DNA of 64,000 nucleotides, from positions 62,001 through 126,000 of the forward strand of contig NZ_SLZL01000003.1 of the NCBI RefSeq assembly GCF_004342605.1, given 5' to 3'. A program made the translations under genes and the position numbers. Below the pieces are notes generated by a model. The model was not told where the DNA came from. It saw only the letters and a program-made list of their open reading frames with translations, and ran no database searches. The DNA is from Caulobacter sp. BK020 (lineage in GTDB: Bacteria > Pseudomonadota > Alphaproteobacteria > Caulobacterales > Caulobacteraceae). Positions 18,273 to 26,950 of this stretch are shown here, piece after piece (the first letter of the stretch is position 1; each line of letters starts with the position of its first letter).

Positions 18273-20063
18273 ATGAACGCGCCCTTCAAGACCGAAACCC
18301 TGCCTGAGTGGAATCTCGCCGACCTCTATGCCGGTCGCGACGATCCCAAGATCGAGATCGACCTGGCCGCCGCCAAGGCCGCCAATGACGAACTGGCCTC
18401 GCTGGAGGGCCTGTTCCTCCAGGCTCGCGGCGAGCCCGAGCGCCTGGGCGTGCTGCTGGATCGCGGCATCCGGCTGTACGAGCAGGCGACCAACGGCCTG
18501 TGGGGCGTGGGCGCCTATGCGGGCCTGGCCGCCTCGACCGCGCGCGACGACCCGGCCTGGGCCAAGTTCGAGGCCGACCTGCGGGCCCGCTCCTCGGCCA
18601 TCGCCGCCGAAAGCCTGTTCTTCTCCCTGGAGCTGAACCAGCTGGAGGACGGCGAACTGGAGGCGGCGCTGAAGGCCTATCCGGCCGCCGCCCGCTGGGT
18701 TCCCTGGCTGCGCCGCCTGCGCCTGTCGCGCCCGCACGAACTGACGCCCGACCTGGAGCGCTACATCGTCGATCGCGGTCCAGCCGTCAGCAACTGGGTG
18801 CGGCTCTATGACGAGACGCTGGCCAGGCTCCAGGCCAAGGTCGGCGACGAGACCCTGACCCTGCCTGAGGCCCTGAACCGCCTGTCCGACCCCGACGGCA
18901 AGCGCCGCCAGGCCGCCGCCGACGGCCTGGCCAAGGCTCTGGAGGAACGCGCCTCGACCCAAGGGCTGGTGCTTAACACCCTGGCCTTTGAAAAGCAGGT
19001 CGAGGATCGCTGGCGGCGGTTCGACAGCCCGGCCCAGTCGCGCCACCTGGCCAACGAGGTCGACGCCGATGCGGTCGACGCCCTGGAGCAGGCGGTGGTC
19101 GAGGCCTATCCGCGCCTGTCGCACCGCTACTACGCCCTGAAGGCCAAGGTCATGGGCCGCAAGACCCTGGACTACTGGGATCGCAACGCGCCCCTGACCG
19201 CCGCCGCGCCGCGCACCTATGGCTGGACCGAGGCCAAGGCGGTGGTGCTGGACAGCTTCCAGGCCTTGGCCCCGAAGTTCGCCGACACCGCCGCGACCTT
19301 CTTCGACCGGCCGTGGATCGACGCCCGGCCGCGGGCCGGCAAGCAGTCGGGGGCCTATTCGCATCCGGTCACCGCCGAGCGGCATCCCTATGTGTTCATG
19401 AACTACATGGGCGAGCGGCGCGACGTGCTGACCCTGGCCCACGAGCTGGGCCACGCCGTGCACCAGACCCTGTGCGCGCCGCTGGGCACCCTGCTGGCCG
19501 ACACGCCCCTGACCCTGGCCGAGACCGCCTCGATCTTCGGCGAAGGCCTGGTGTTCGACCGCCTGCTGGCCGAGGCCACGCCCAAGGACCGCATGGGATT
19601 GCTGGCCGGCAAGATCGAGGACGGATTGAACACGGTGGTCCGCCAGATCGCCTTCCACCGGTTCGAGCGGCGCTTCCACGAGGCCCGCAAGGACGGCGAG
19701 CTGTCGCCCGACCAGATCGGCCGGCTGTGGGTCGAGGTGATGGCCGAGAGCCTGGGCCCGGCCGTGACCCTGAACGAGGGCTACGAGCACTACTGGGCCT
19801 ATGTCAGCCACTTCGTGCACGCGCCGTTCTATGTCTACGCCTACGCGTTCGGCGACCTCTTGGTGCGGGGCCTGATGGAGAGGCGCCGCGAGGATCCGGA
19901 AACCTTCGCACCGCTCTACGAGGACCTGCTGGCCGCCGGCGGAACCCGCACCTATGTCGAGGCGCTCAAGCCCTTCGGCCTGAACCCACGCGAGAAGGCG
20001 TTCTGGGCCGCGGGCTGCGCCCAGCTGGAGCGGCTGGTGGACGAGTTCGAGGCGTTGGTGTGA
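18273..20063 (+). CDS. pepF: Oligoendopeptidase F (M3 family metallopeptidase)
   Basis: A 596-aa protein of normal PepF length. The zinc motif is HELGH at residues 390-394 with the downstream glutamate region ETASIFGE. The N-terminal M3B helical domain begins LPEWNLADLYAG, and the C-terminal region carries HYWAYVSHFVHAPFYVYAYAFG, the conserved peptide-binding block. It is a cytosolic zinc peptidase that degrades short peptides. The ATG at 18273 was chosen over a TTG two codons upstream. Confidence 0.93.
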   Translation: MNAPFKTETLPEWNLADLYAGRDDPKIEIDLAAAKAANDELASLEGLFLQARGEPERLGVLLDRGIRLYEQATNGLWGVGAYAGLAASTARDDPAWAKFEADLRARSSAIAAESLFFSLELNQLEDGELEAALKAYPAAARWVPWLRRLRLSRPHELTPDLERYIVDRGPAVSNWVRLYDETLARLQAKVGDETLTLPEALNRLSDPDGKRRQAAADGLAKALEERASTQGLVLNTLAFEKQVEDRWRRFDSPAQSRHLANEVDADAVDALEQAVVEAYPRLSHRYYALKAKVMGRKTLDYWDRNAPLTAAAPRTYGWTEAKAVVLDSFQALAPKFADTAATFFDRPWIDARPRAGKQSGAYSHPVTAERHPYVFMNYMGERRDVLTLAHELGHAVHQTLCAPLGTLLADTPLTLAETASIFGEGLVFDRLLAEATPKDRMGLLAGKIEDGLNTVVRQIAFHRFERRFHEARKDGELSPDQIGRLWVEVMAESLGPAVTLNEGYEHYWAYVSHFVHAPFYVYAYAFGDLLVRGLMERRREDPETFAPLYEDLLAAGGTRTYVEALKPFGLNPREKAFWAAGCAQLERLVDEFEALV

Positions 20064-20064
20064 T

Positions 20065-20166
20065 CCCCCTCAGTCGGCTTCGCCGACAGCTCCCCCAGAG
20101 GGGGAGCATCTGTTACGGTGCAGATCCTCCCCCTCTGGGGGAGGTGGCCCGAAGGGCCGGAGGGGG
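20065..20166. repeat. Dispersed inverted-repeat element (family with CTCCCCCAGAGGGGGAG core)
   Basis: The outer arm starts CCCCCTCAGTCGGC and is closed by GGCCGGAGGGGG at the right end, with inner hairpins CTCCCCCAGAGGGGGAG and CTCCCCCTCTGGGGGAG. A related element is at 34186-34301. The right arm GGAGGGGG (20159-20166) is also the best Shine-Dalgarno for the next gene. Confidence 0.75.
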
Positions 20167-20174
20167 TTTGCGGC

Positions 20175-21533
20175 GTGTCCGATAATCCAAGGGACCCCGA
20201 ACGCAACCGCTTGGCCGGCCGCGTGTCGCGGTTCGCCAAGGTCGGGGCGGGTCTCTCCGGCGCGGCGGTCAGCTACGGCGCCAACAGCCTGTTCGGCGGC
20301 GACAGCGCCGACGCTCGCAACGCCAAGGCGCTGAAGGCGGCCCTGGGCGGTCTCAAGGGCCCGCTGATGAAGGCGGCCCAGATGTTCGCGACCGTGCCGG
20401 ACCTCTTGCCGCCGGAATTCGCCGCCGAGCTGGCCGAGCTGCAGACCAACGCCCCGGCCATGGGCTGGCCGTTCGTGCGCCGGCGGATGGCCGCCGAGCT
20501 GGGGCCGGACTGGGCCGGTCGGTTCCAGAGCTTCGAGCACGAGGCCGCAGCCGCCGCCTCCCTGGGCCAGGTGCACCGCGCCGTCGCCCCCGACGGCCGG
20601 GCCCTGGCGGTGAAGCTGCAATATCCCGACATGCAGAGCGCGGTCGAAAGCGACCTCTCCCAGCTGCGGGCCCTGATCGGCCTGTTCAAGCGCATGGACG
20701 GCTCGATCGATCCGACCGAGATGATCGTCGAGGTCGGCGACCGGCTGCGCGAGGAGTTGGACTACGAGCGCGAGGCCAGGCTGATGGCCGTCTATGGCGG
20801 CTTCTTCACCGGGCGCGACGACATCCAGGTTCCCGAGCCCGTGCCCGCCCTGTCGACCAAGCGCCTGCTCAGCATGACCTGGCTGGAGGGCCGGGGGCTG
20901 CTGGCCTTCAAGGACGCGTCGCAGGAGACCCGCGACCGCATCGCCGCCCTACTGTTCGAGGCCTGGTGGAGCCCGATGACCCACCTGGGGATCATCCACG
21001 GCGACCCGCACCTGGGCAACTACACCTTCGGCGGCGAGGGCGCGGCGCATCTGAACCTGCTGGACTTCGGCTGCATCCGCATCTTTCCGCCGAAGTTCGT
21101 GGGCGGGGTGGTGCGGCTGTACCGCGCTCTGTCGAACGACGATCGCGCCGAGCAGGTCGAGGCCTACCGAAGCTGGGGTTTCGCCAATCTCAACGACGAC
21201 CTGGTCGACGTTCTGAACGTCTGGGCCCGGTTCATCTACGGTCCGCTGCTGGACGACCGGGTGCGCAGCGTCGCCGACGACGTGCCGCCCGGCGAGTACG
21301 GCCGGCGCGAGGCCTTCAAGGTGCGCCAGGCCCTGAAGGCGAAGGGGCCGGTGCTGATCCCGCGCGAGTTCGTGTTCATGGACCGCGCCGCCATCGGTCT
21401 GGGCGCGGCCTTCCTGCATCTGGGCGCGCGGCATAACTGGAAGGCGCTGTTCGAGCGATCGCTGGAGGGCTTCTCGGAGGAGGGCCTGGCCCAGCGGCAG
21501 GCGGCGGTGCTGAGCGCCGCAGGGATTTCCTGA
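20175..21533 (+). CDS. ABC1/UbiB-family atypical kinase (AarF domain protein)
   Basis: 452 aa from a GTG start. ABC1 family marks: the N-terminal KxGQ-like segment appears as KGPLMKAAQMFAT, an A-rich loop AAAASLGQVHRA, the nucleotide-binding lysine in AVKLQYPDM, the catalytic block HGDPHLGNY and the metal-binding LDFG. Members such as UbiB support ubiquinone synthesis; this shorter form lacks an obvious C-terminal membrane anchor, so it is probably a UbiB paralogue (ADCK-like). GTG was chosen because GGAGGGGG, supplied by the upstream repeat, lies 8 nt before it. Confidence 0.85.
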   Translation: MSDNPRDPERNRLAGRVSRFAKVGAGLSGAAVSYGANSLFGGDSADARNAKALKAALGGLKGPLMKAAQMFATVPDLLPPEFAAELAELQTNAPAMGWPFVRRRMAAELGPDWAGRFQSFEHEAAAAASLGQVHRAVAPDGRALAVKLQYPDMQSAVESDLSQLRALIGLFKRMDGSIDPTEMIVEVGDRLREELDYEREARLMAVYGGFFTGRDDIQVPEPVPALSTKRLLSMTWLEGRGLLAFKDASQETRDRIAALLFEAWWSPMTHLGIIHGDPHLGNYTFGGEGAAHLNLLDFGCIRIFPPKFVGGVVRLYRALSNDDRAEQVEAYRSWGFANLNDDLVDVLNVWARFIYGPLLDDRVRSVADDVPPGEYGRREAFKVRQALKAKGPVLIPREFVFMDRAAIGLGAAFLHLGARHNWKALFERSLEGFSEEGLAQRQAAVLSAAGIS

Positions 21534-21549
21534 CTTTCTCCCCATATTC

Positions 21550-21669
21550 CGCTCATCCCGGCGAAAGCCGGGACCCAAGCCGAATCCGAAGGCTTCGCGC
21601 CGTGGCTCACAATCGCGTACGTCTTTGCTGGGACATCAGCTTGGGTCCCGGCTTTCGCCGGGATGAGCG
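21550..21669. repeat. Dispersed inverted repeat with exact 31-bp arms (CGCTCATCCCGGCGAAAGCC family)
   Basis: The left arm 21550-21580 and right arm 21639-21669 are perfect reverse complements, separated by 58 nt. Sequences of this kind are scattered through Caulobacter-type genomes. The right end abuts the GGAGG Shine-Dalgarno of the pirin gene. Confidence 0.85.
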
Positions 21670-21677
21670 GAGGTAAA

Positions 21678-22532
21678 ATGCAAGCCAGAACCCTCAAGCG
21701 CCTTCACCCCGCCCAGCGCGACGACATCGGCGACTTGACCACGCGCCGCCCGCTGCCCGGACCGGCGATCCCGCAGCTGGATCCGTTCCTGTTCCTCAAC
21801 CACCATGGCCCGCAGGTCTATCCGGCCAACAATCGCGGCCTGCCGTTCGGGCCGCATCCGCATCGCGGCTTCGAGACCGTGACCTTCATCCTGGACGGCG
21901 AGCTCTCGCACCTGGACAGCGGGGGCCACGAGAGCGTCATCGGCCCGGGCGGGGTGCAGTGGATGACCGCCGGCCGCGGCCTGGTGCACGCCGAGCTGTC
22001 GCCGGCCAGCTTCAAGCAGGCGGGCGGGCCGCTGGAGATCCTGCAGCTGTGGGTCAATCTGCCCAGCCGGCTGAAGATGACCGACCCGAACTATCTGGGC
22101 CTGCAGGCTGACGCGATCCCCAAGGTCGAGACCGGCGGCGCGACGATCGAGGTGATCTCCGGCGCGGTCGACGGCGTGACGGGGCCGTTCCCGTCGCTGA
22201 TCGGCATCGAGATGAGCGTCGTGCGCCTGGCGCCGGGCGGGGCGGTGACCCTGCCGGTCGCCAAGGGCCGGGCGGTGTTCCTGTACGTGGTCTCCGGCGA
22301 GATCGCCGTCGGCGGCCAGGCCGCCTCGCGCTGGAACCTGGTCGAGCTGAACGACGACGGCGACGCGGTGGCCTTCGACTGCCCGGCGGGCGCGGTGGTC
22401 CTGCTGGGCCACGCCGAGCCGATCGGCGAACCGGTCTTCGCCCATGGCCCGTTCGTGATGAACACCCGCGAGGAGATCATCCAGGCGATCGACGACTACA
22501 ATGCGGGGAAGTTCGGGGCCGTGCCGGGGTAG
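21678..22532 (+). CDS. Pirin family protein
   Basis: 284 aa, a bicupin. The N-terminal cupin has the full metal site H60, H62 (GPHPHRGFETVT), H104 and E106 (GLVHAELS), equivalent to the iron ligands of human pirin and of E. coli YhhW, which oxidises quercetin. The C-terminal cupin is degenerate, as usual. The physiological role in bacteria is uncertain. The start at 21678 follows GGAGG with 5 nt spacing; an ATG at 21663 lies inside the repeat and is less likely. Confidence 0.9.
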   Translation: MQARTLKRLHPAQRDDIGDLTTRRPLPGPAIPQLDPFLFLNHHGPQVYPANNRGLPFGPHPHRGFETVTFILDGELSHLDSGGHESVIGPGGVQWMTAGRGLVHAELSPASFKQAGGPLEILQLWVNLPSRLKMTDPNYLGLQADAIPKVETGGATIEVISGAVDGVTGPFPSLIGIEMSVVRLAPGGAVTLPVAKGRAVFLYVVSGEIAVGGQAASRWNLVELNDDGDAVAFDCPAGAVVLLGHAEPIGEPVFAHGPFVMNTREEIIQAIDDYNAGKFGAVPG

Positions 22533-22537
22533 GAGCG

Positions 22538-22642
22538 GTGCGTCCTTCGAGGCTCGGCTACGCCTCGCACCTCAGGATGAGGACCTCAGCAACAGTGCTC
22601 CTCATCCTGAGGCGCCCGCGTAGCGGGCCTCGAAGGACGCAC
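22538..22642. repeat. Dispersed inverted repeat (GTGCGTCCTTCGAGGC family), copy 1
   Basis: The outer arms GTGCGTCCTTCGAGGC (22538-22553) and its reverse complement (22627-22642) enclose an inner pair CCTCAGGATGAGGA/TCCTCATCCTGAGG. It lies between convergent genes and could act as a bidirectional terminator. A close copy occurs at 28101-28214 and a variant near 41207. Confidence 0.85.
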
Positions 22643-22654
22643 AACGCTGGGCGC

Positions 22655-23251
22655 CTACTCCCCATACTCCGCCAGCAAGCCCTCCAGCCGCCGCTGTTCC
22701 GGCTTCAGCACCCTGAAGAACCGCAGCGCGTTCCAGCCGACGCTGGCGCCCAGGGCGAGGCCGAACACCGCCAGCATCTGGACCATGTTCCGGTCGGTGG
22801 TCTTGCCCACGTCGTGCAGCTGGACCACGGCCACCAGCATCGGAACGAGGAACACCGGCAGGCTCATCCAGAAGATTCGGTAGTTGACCCGCGCCCGGCG
22901 GTTGGCGGCCAGCAGGGCCTCCAGGGTCTGGCGCACCGACGAGCCGTCGCGCGGGGCGCGCCGGGCCAAGAGGCCGGCGACCAGCACCGCCGCCAGCACG
23001 GCCCAGCAGACGCCCAGCATGGCCAGCGCTCCCCATTCTCGGCCCGGATCGGTCTGGCCGGCCAGGACCGCCTGCCCGGCGAGCGCGGTAAAGACGCTCA
23101 TGGTCGCGACGGGGATGGCGAACAGCAGGATCTCGCCGCGGCGGCGGGCTTTCAGCGCGTGCATCAGTTGCTCCATCAGATAGGCCTGGGCCTGTTGGTC
23201 GGGGGTGTTGGCCTGCGAGCGCCAGGCCTGTTCGAGACGCTCAAACTCCAT
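22655..23251 (-). CDS. Four-TM membrane protein coupled to ECF sigma factor
   Basis: 198 aa. A short N-terminal cytoplasmic part (MEFERLEQAWRSQA...LMHALKARRRGE) is followed by about four TM helices (near 42-60, 72-95, 122-142, 153-172) and a cytoplasmic tail (RRLEGLLAEYGE). Its start overlaps the sigma-factor stop by 11 bp, so the two are translationally coupled. The position is that of an anti-sigma factor, but the H-x3-C-x2-C zinc anti-sigma motif is absent. Function inferred from context only. Confidence 0.75.
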   Translation of the reverse strand: MEFERLEQAWRSQANTPDQQAQAYLMEQLMHALKARRRGEILLFAIPVATMSVFTALAGQAVLAGQTDPGREWGALAMLGVCWAVLAAVLVAGLLARRAPRDGSSVRQTLEALLAANRRARVNYRIFWMSLPVFLVPMLVAVVQLHDVGKTTDRNMVQMLAVFGLALGASVGWNALRFFRVLKPEQRRLEGLLAEYGE

Positions 23252-23753
23252 CGGCGCGCTCCTCCACGAGGTCCGAGAGACGGCGGCGGACGCGGCTGAG
23301 CCGGGCGCCGACATTGGTTTCGCTGAGGCCGTGCAGGCGCGCGATCTCGGCATAGGGCTGGCCGTCCAGCGACAGCAGGACCAGCGAGCGGTCCAGCGGC
23401 GGCAGGCAGCGGATGGCGTCGTAGAGCCGGTCCAGCAGGCAGGCCTCCGGCGTGTCGACCGCCTCCAGCCGCAGGGCCATCTCGGCCGCGATCGCCTCGC
23501 GCCGCCGCCGGCGGCGGGTCTCGCCCCGCTTCCAGGTCAGGGCGGTGTTGTGGGCGACCCGGTAGACGAAGGTCGTGTCGGCGCTGTCGCCGCGAAAGCG
23601 CGGTCGGGCCCGCCAGACCGCCAGCATCAGCTCCTGCATCAGGTCGTGCTGGTCGGCCGGCTCGGCGAAGGCGCGGGCCGTCCGGCGCAGCGCGCCCAGG
23701 TGCGGCGCCAGCCACGCCGCGAAAGCCTCGTCCTCCTGCCGTCCAGCGCCCAT
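23241..23753 (-). CDS. ECF-family RNA polymerase sigma factor
   Basis: 170 aa. Region 2 is DQHDLMQELMLAVWRARPRFRG...TTFVYRVAHNTALTWKR, and region 4 is LPPLDRSLVLLSLDGQPYAEIARLHGLSETNVGARLSRVRRRL, with its helix-turn-helix. The start at MGAGRQEDEAF (23753) is used because upstream residues look non-protein-like. The stop overlaps the membrane-protein start, suggesting a sigma/regulator operon. The signal and regulon are unknown. Confidence 0.88.
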   Translation of the reverse strand: MGAGRQEDEAFAAWLAPHLGALRRTARAFAEPADQHDLMQELMLAVWRARPRFRGDSADTTFVYRVAHNTALTWKRGETRRRRRREAIAAEMALRLEAVDTPEACLLDRLYDAIRCLPPLDRSLVLLSLDGQPYAEIARLHGLSETNVGARLSRVRRRLSDLVEERADGV

Positions 23754-23896
23754 GGCCGCCTTTTCTTGAGAATGACCCGTTTTCGAGAGGTTAGACGCCG
23801 GCGGCCATCCCGTCCTTACACGGGCCGCGAAAGCGCCGCGCCAGCCTTCCCCAGCGTCGCCCTTGCCACCCTTCAAACGCTCGTTAGACTTTGCCC

Positions 23897-24370
23897 ATGT
23901 CCGACGATCTCACCGACGCCCAGGCCGCCGCCCTGCCCAAAGGCTACAGCCTGCTCAACTGGTCGCGCGGCTTTGGCCGGCAGATCGGGCCGCTGTACGA
24001 GCAGCGCGCCGGGCCGGGCGAGGCGACCCTGGGTTTCCGGGTCGAGGAGCACCACACCAACGGCCAGGGCAACTGCCACGGCGGCATGCTGATGAGCTTC
24101 GCCGACATGGCCTGGGGCCGGATCATTTCGCTGCGCAAGTCCTACAGCTGGGTCACGGTGCGCCTGAACTGCGATTTCCTGTCCGGGGCCCAGCTTGGCG
24201 ATTTCGTCGAGGGGGAGGGCGAGCTGCTGATCGAGCAGGACCTGGTGTTCACCGTCCGCGGCCGCATCTGGGCCGGCGAGCGGACCCTGATGACCGGAAC
24301 CGGGATCTTCAAGGCCCTGGCCCCGCGCGCGCCGCGACCAGGCGAGATCGCCTATCGGGAAGAGGCTTGA
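23897..24370 (+). CDS. PaaI-type acyl-CoA thioesterase (hotdog fold)
   Basis: A 157-aa single hotdog domain. The conserved block [16 protein letters not shown] (about 56-71), a [14 protein letters not shown] strand and a [17 protein letters not shown] strand match the PaaI/YbgC superfamily, which hydrolyses acyl-CoA or aryl-CoA. The specific substrate is unknown. The ATG at 23897 is used rather than a TTG two codons earlier. Two bases separate its stop from the next ATG, so it shares an operon with the hydrolase. Confidence 0.85.
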   Translation: MSDDLTDAQAAALPKGYSLLNWSRGFGRQIGPLYEQRAGPGEATLGFRVEEHHTNGQGNCHGGMLMSFADMAWGRIISLRKSYSWVTVRLNCDFLSGAQLGDFVEGEGELLIEQDLVFTVRGRIWAGERTLMTGTGIFKALAPRAPRPGEIAYREEA

Positions 24371-24372
24371 GC

Positions 24373-25293
24373 ATGGCCGACGACCGCCCCGCGCCCGTCT
24401 CGCTGCTCGGCCCGTTCCAGGGCCAAAAGCCGCCGGCCCCCGCCTGGTTCGGGGCGGCCGTCGCCGCCGCGCCCGAACGCTCGTTCATCCCGGTCGAGGG
24501 GGCGCGGATCGAGCTCCTGACCTGGGGCGAGGTCGGCAAGCCGGGCCTGCTGTTCCTGCACGGCAACGGGGCCCACGCCGACTGGTGGAGCTTCATCGCG
24601 CCGTTCTTCGCGAAGGACTGGCGGTGCGCGGCGATCTCATGGTCGGGCATGGGCGGGTCGGACTGGCGGCCGGCCTATTCGGCCCAGCTGTTCGCGGCTG
24701 AGATCTCCGCGGCGGTCGAGGCGGCGCAGCTGGAAGCCGGCGGGGTGAAGCCGATCCTGGTCGGCCACTCGTTCGGCGGCTTTCCCACCCTCTATTACGG
24801 CGTCGAGCACGCCGATCGGCTGCGCGGGATCGTCATGGTCGACAGCAGCATCCAACCGCCGGAAAAGCGCTGGCGCGGCCCGCCTTCGCGCCCGGACGCC
24901 AACCGGGTCTATCCCACCCTGGAGGCGGCTCTGGCCCGCTTCCGCCTGGCCCCGCCGCAAGGCTGCGAGAACCTGTACATCGCCGACTTCATCGCCCGGG
25001 GCTCGCTGAAAGCGGTCGAGGGCGGGTGGACCTGGAAGTTCGACCCGGCCATCTGGCAGCGGTTCTCGATGCCGGACCTGGGCCTGCTGCTGCCGCGCAT
25101 CGCCTGCCCGGCGGCGATGATGTGGGGCGAGCGCTCGAACCTGATGACCGCCGAGACCGTGGACTACATGGTCCGCGAGATGCCCGACAGCGTCCTGCGC
25201 GCCGTCATCCCCGACGCCGACCACCACGTGATGGTCGACCAGCCGCTGGCCTTCGTGGCGGGGCTGAGGGGGCTGCTGGCGGGGTGGGGGTAG
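24373..25293 (+). CDS. Alpha/beta hydrolase
   Basis: 306 aa. The alpha/beta hydrolase fold shows the oxyanion block FLHGNGAHADWW, nucleophile S133 in GHSFGG, a cap region rich in charged residues (about 155-215) and the late acid/His positions in MMWGERSN and DADHHVMVDQP. It starts 2 nt after the thioesterase stop, implying a joint role in acyl or ester turnover. Substrate not determinable. Confidence 0.85.
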   Translation: MADDRPAPVSLLGPFQGQKPPAPAWFGAAVAAAPERSFIPVEGARIELLTWGEVGKPGLLFLHGNGAHADWWSFIAPFFAKDWRCAAISWSGMGGSDWRPAYSAQLFAAEISAAVEAAQLEAGGVKPILVGHSFGGFPTLYYGVEHADRLRGIVMVDSSIQPPEKRWRGPPSRPDANRVYPTLEAALARFRLAPPQGCENLYIADFIARGSLKAVEGGWTWKFDPAIWQRFSMPDLGLLLPRIACPAAMMWGERSNLMTAETVDYMVREMPDSVLRAVIPDADHHVMVDQPLAFVAGLRGLLAGWG

Positions 25294-25331
25294 CTTCGAA
25301 GATCTATCCCTCACATATCCAAAATTGGCGC

Positions 25332-25459
25332 CGTCATTCCGGGCCTCGTGCCCGGAACCCCTCGTTCAGCCGACGGTGAAGCGCCTTGACGCGCTGGCGC
25401 GTCACGCTTCCGCACCTGCGACGGAGAAAGGGGTTCCGGGCACGAGGCCCGGAATGACG
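25332..25459. repeat. Dispersed inverted repeat with exact 30-bp arms (CGTCATTCCGGGCCTCGTGC family)
   Basis: The left arm 25332-25361 and right arm 25430-25459 are perfect reverse complements around a 68-nt centre that includes GACGCGCTGGCGCGTC, itself palindromic. It sits between the hydrolase and glycosyltransferase genes. Confidence 0.85.
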
Positions 25460-25513
25460 GTTGAGAGGGGCGTGCGGGATGACAACCCACCAACCGCCGG
25501 CTAAGCCCGTCGC

Positions 25514-26533
25514 ATGAGCTCCGCCTCCAAGCCCCCCGGCCCCGTCCTGGTCTACGCCCCCGACCGCGGCATCGGCGACCTGATGTGGCATTTGCCGACG
25601 TTCCGGGCCATCGCCGCGACCACGCCCGAGGGGCGGGTGGTGCTGGCGGCTCGGCCGTCCAGCCGCGCCGCCGAGGTGCTGGCGGTCGAGCCGACGATCG
25701 CCAGCGTGGTCTATGCCCGCCACTTCTCCGGATCGCTGAAAGGCGTGAAGGAGGTCGTCGACTTCTGGCGCATCTGCCGCGAGGTCAAGCCGCGCGCCGT
25801 CTGGATCCTGGAGAAGATCGGCCGCCCCGCCCAGGCCGCCTGGCTGGCCGGGGTGCCCGAGCGGCGGGGCTTTGGCCTGGGCCACAAGAGCCAGGAGCAG
25901 TGGCTGCAGGGCCCGTTCCTGCCCAAGGCCATGCGGCCCGACCATCGGCTGGACAAGCTGACGGCGTTCGAGGCGCTGCACGGCCTGAAGGTCGACAGCC
26001 GTGAGCCGGACCTGAAGCTCGACCCCAAGGCTGTCGCGGCCGTCAAGGCGCGGTTCGGCGACCTGCCTGGTCCCTGGCTGGTGCTGGGCGTCGGCGCCAG
26101 CGAGCCGGCCCGCACCTGGCCGGCCGAACGCTTCGCCGCCGCCTCGCAGGCCCTGGCGGACCTGTTCCCGACGGTGTTCTGGCTGGGCGGACCCAACGAT
26201 GCGGCGCGGCTGAAGCCGACGCTCGAGGCCCAGCCCGGCGGTCGCGACGTCCTGGCCTGCGACCTGCCGCTGGACCAGGCCGCGGCCCTGATCGCCCTGT
26301 CGGCCGGGTTCCTGGGCAATGATTCCGGACCGCTGAACGTCGCCGCCTCGGTCGGCCGCCCGGCGATCGGCCTGATGGGGACCAGCCCGGTCCCGGCCTA
26401 TTCGCGCTGGCTCAGCCGTCTCGACGGCGGGGAGGGGCGGATCGCCGACATTTCAGTCGATCAGGCTGTCTCGGCTGTTCGAACGCGGTTCATTCAGGAA
26501 GGGTGGGCCAACCGCGACATCCGGGCGGCTTGA
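25514..26533 (+). CDS. Glycosyltransferase family 9 protein (heptosyltransferase-like)
   Basis: 339 aa with the two-Rossmann GT-B layout of ADP-heptose:LPS heptosyltransferases. The N-terminal glycine motif is RGIGDLMWHLPTFRAI, the middle WLVLGVGASEPARTWPAERFAAA matches the donor-binding start of the second domain, and FLGNDSGPLNVAASVGRPAIGLMG is the conserved nucleotide-sugar block. It probably acts on LPS core or a related glycan. It stands alone rather than in an LPS cluster. Confidence 0.87.
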   Translation: MSSASKPPGPVLVYAPDRGIGDLMWHLPTFRAIAATTPEGRVVLAARPSSRAAEVLAVEPTIASVVYARHFSGSLKGVKEVVDFWRICREVKPRAVWILEKIGRPAQAAWLAGVPERRGFGLGHKSQEQWLQGPFLPKAMRPDHRLDKLTAFEALHGLKVDSREPDLKLDPKAVAAVKARFGDLPGPWLVLGVGASEPARTWPAERFAAASQALADLFPTVFWLGGPNDAARLKPTLEAQPGGRDVLACDLPLDQAAALIALSAGFLGNDSGPLNVAASVGRPAIGLMGTSPVPAYSRWLSRLDGGEGRIADISVDQAVSAVRTRFIQEGWANRDIRAA

Positions 26534-26593
26534 GCCGACGGCCCGCACGTTGTAAGCGGCGGGGCGTTTTTTAATTCCACCCAGGAAACTGAC

Positions 26594-26824
26594 ATGGCCG
26601 GCGACTATCAACGCGGTGAAATGGACATCCACGAACAGTCCGCGACCTTCGAAGCCTTTGGCAAGATGACCAAGTGGGGTTCGCTGGCCGTCGCCGTGCT
26701 GCTGCTGACCATCACCCTGTGGTTCTGCACCTCGGCCGGCTTCGTCGGCGGCGTGATCCCGGGAATCGTGCTGGCGATCCTTGGCGTCGTGTTCCTGCGC
26801 GAAAAGCCCGCCTCCGCTCACTGA
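26594..26824 (+). CDS. aa3-type cytochrome c oxidase subunit IV
   Basis: A 76-aa single-domain protein with the alphaproteobacterial CoxIV signature: a soluble N-terminus (GDYQRGEMDIHEQSATFEAFGKMTKWG) then one or two TM helices (about 28-47 and 50-68). It is a small accessory subunit of the aa3 oxidase. A location next to the pnt genes rather than cox genes is usual in alphaproteobacteria, to my knowledge. Confidence 0.88.
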   Translation: MAGDYQRGEMDIHEQSATFEAFGKMTKWGSLAVAVLLLTITLWFCTSAGFVGGVIPGIVLAILGVVFLREKPASAH

Positions 26825-26950
26825 CACCGGTAGACATCGGTAATTTTTTGCCCCTGACGCGAGCGTAAGGCTCGACATCGGGCAAGAACATCCCCTAGAG
26901 AGACGCGCAAGCTCGTCGCAGCAAGCAGCGTCCTTGGGAGGGGTATGCCG

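Noticed and set aside
18126..19820. 564-codon minus-strand ORF opposite pepF
   Set aside because: Antisense shadow of a clear M3 peptidase gene.
23863..24372. N-terminal extension of the alpha/beta hydrolase
   Set aside because: The extra 170 codons lie over the thioesterase gene in another frame; the hydrolase starts at 24373.
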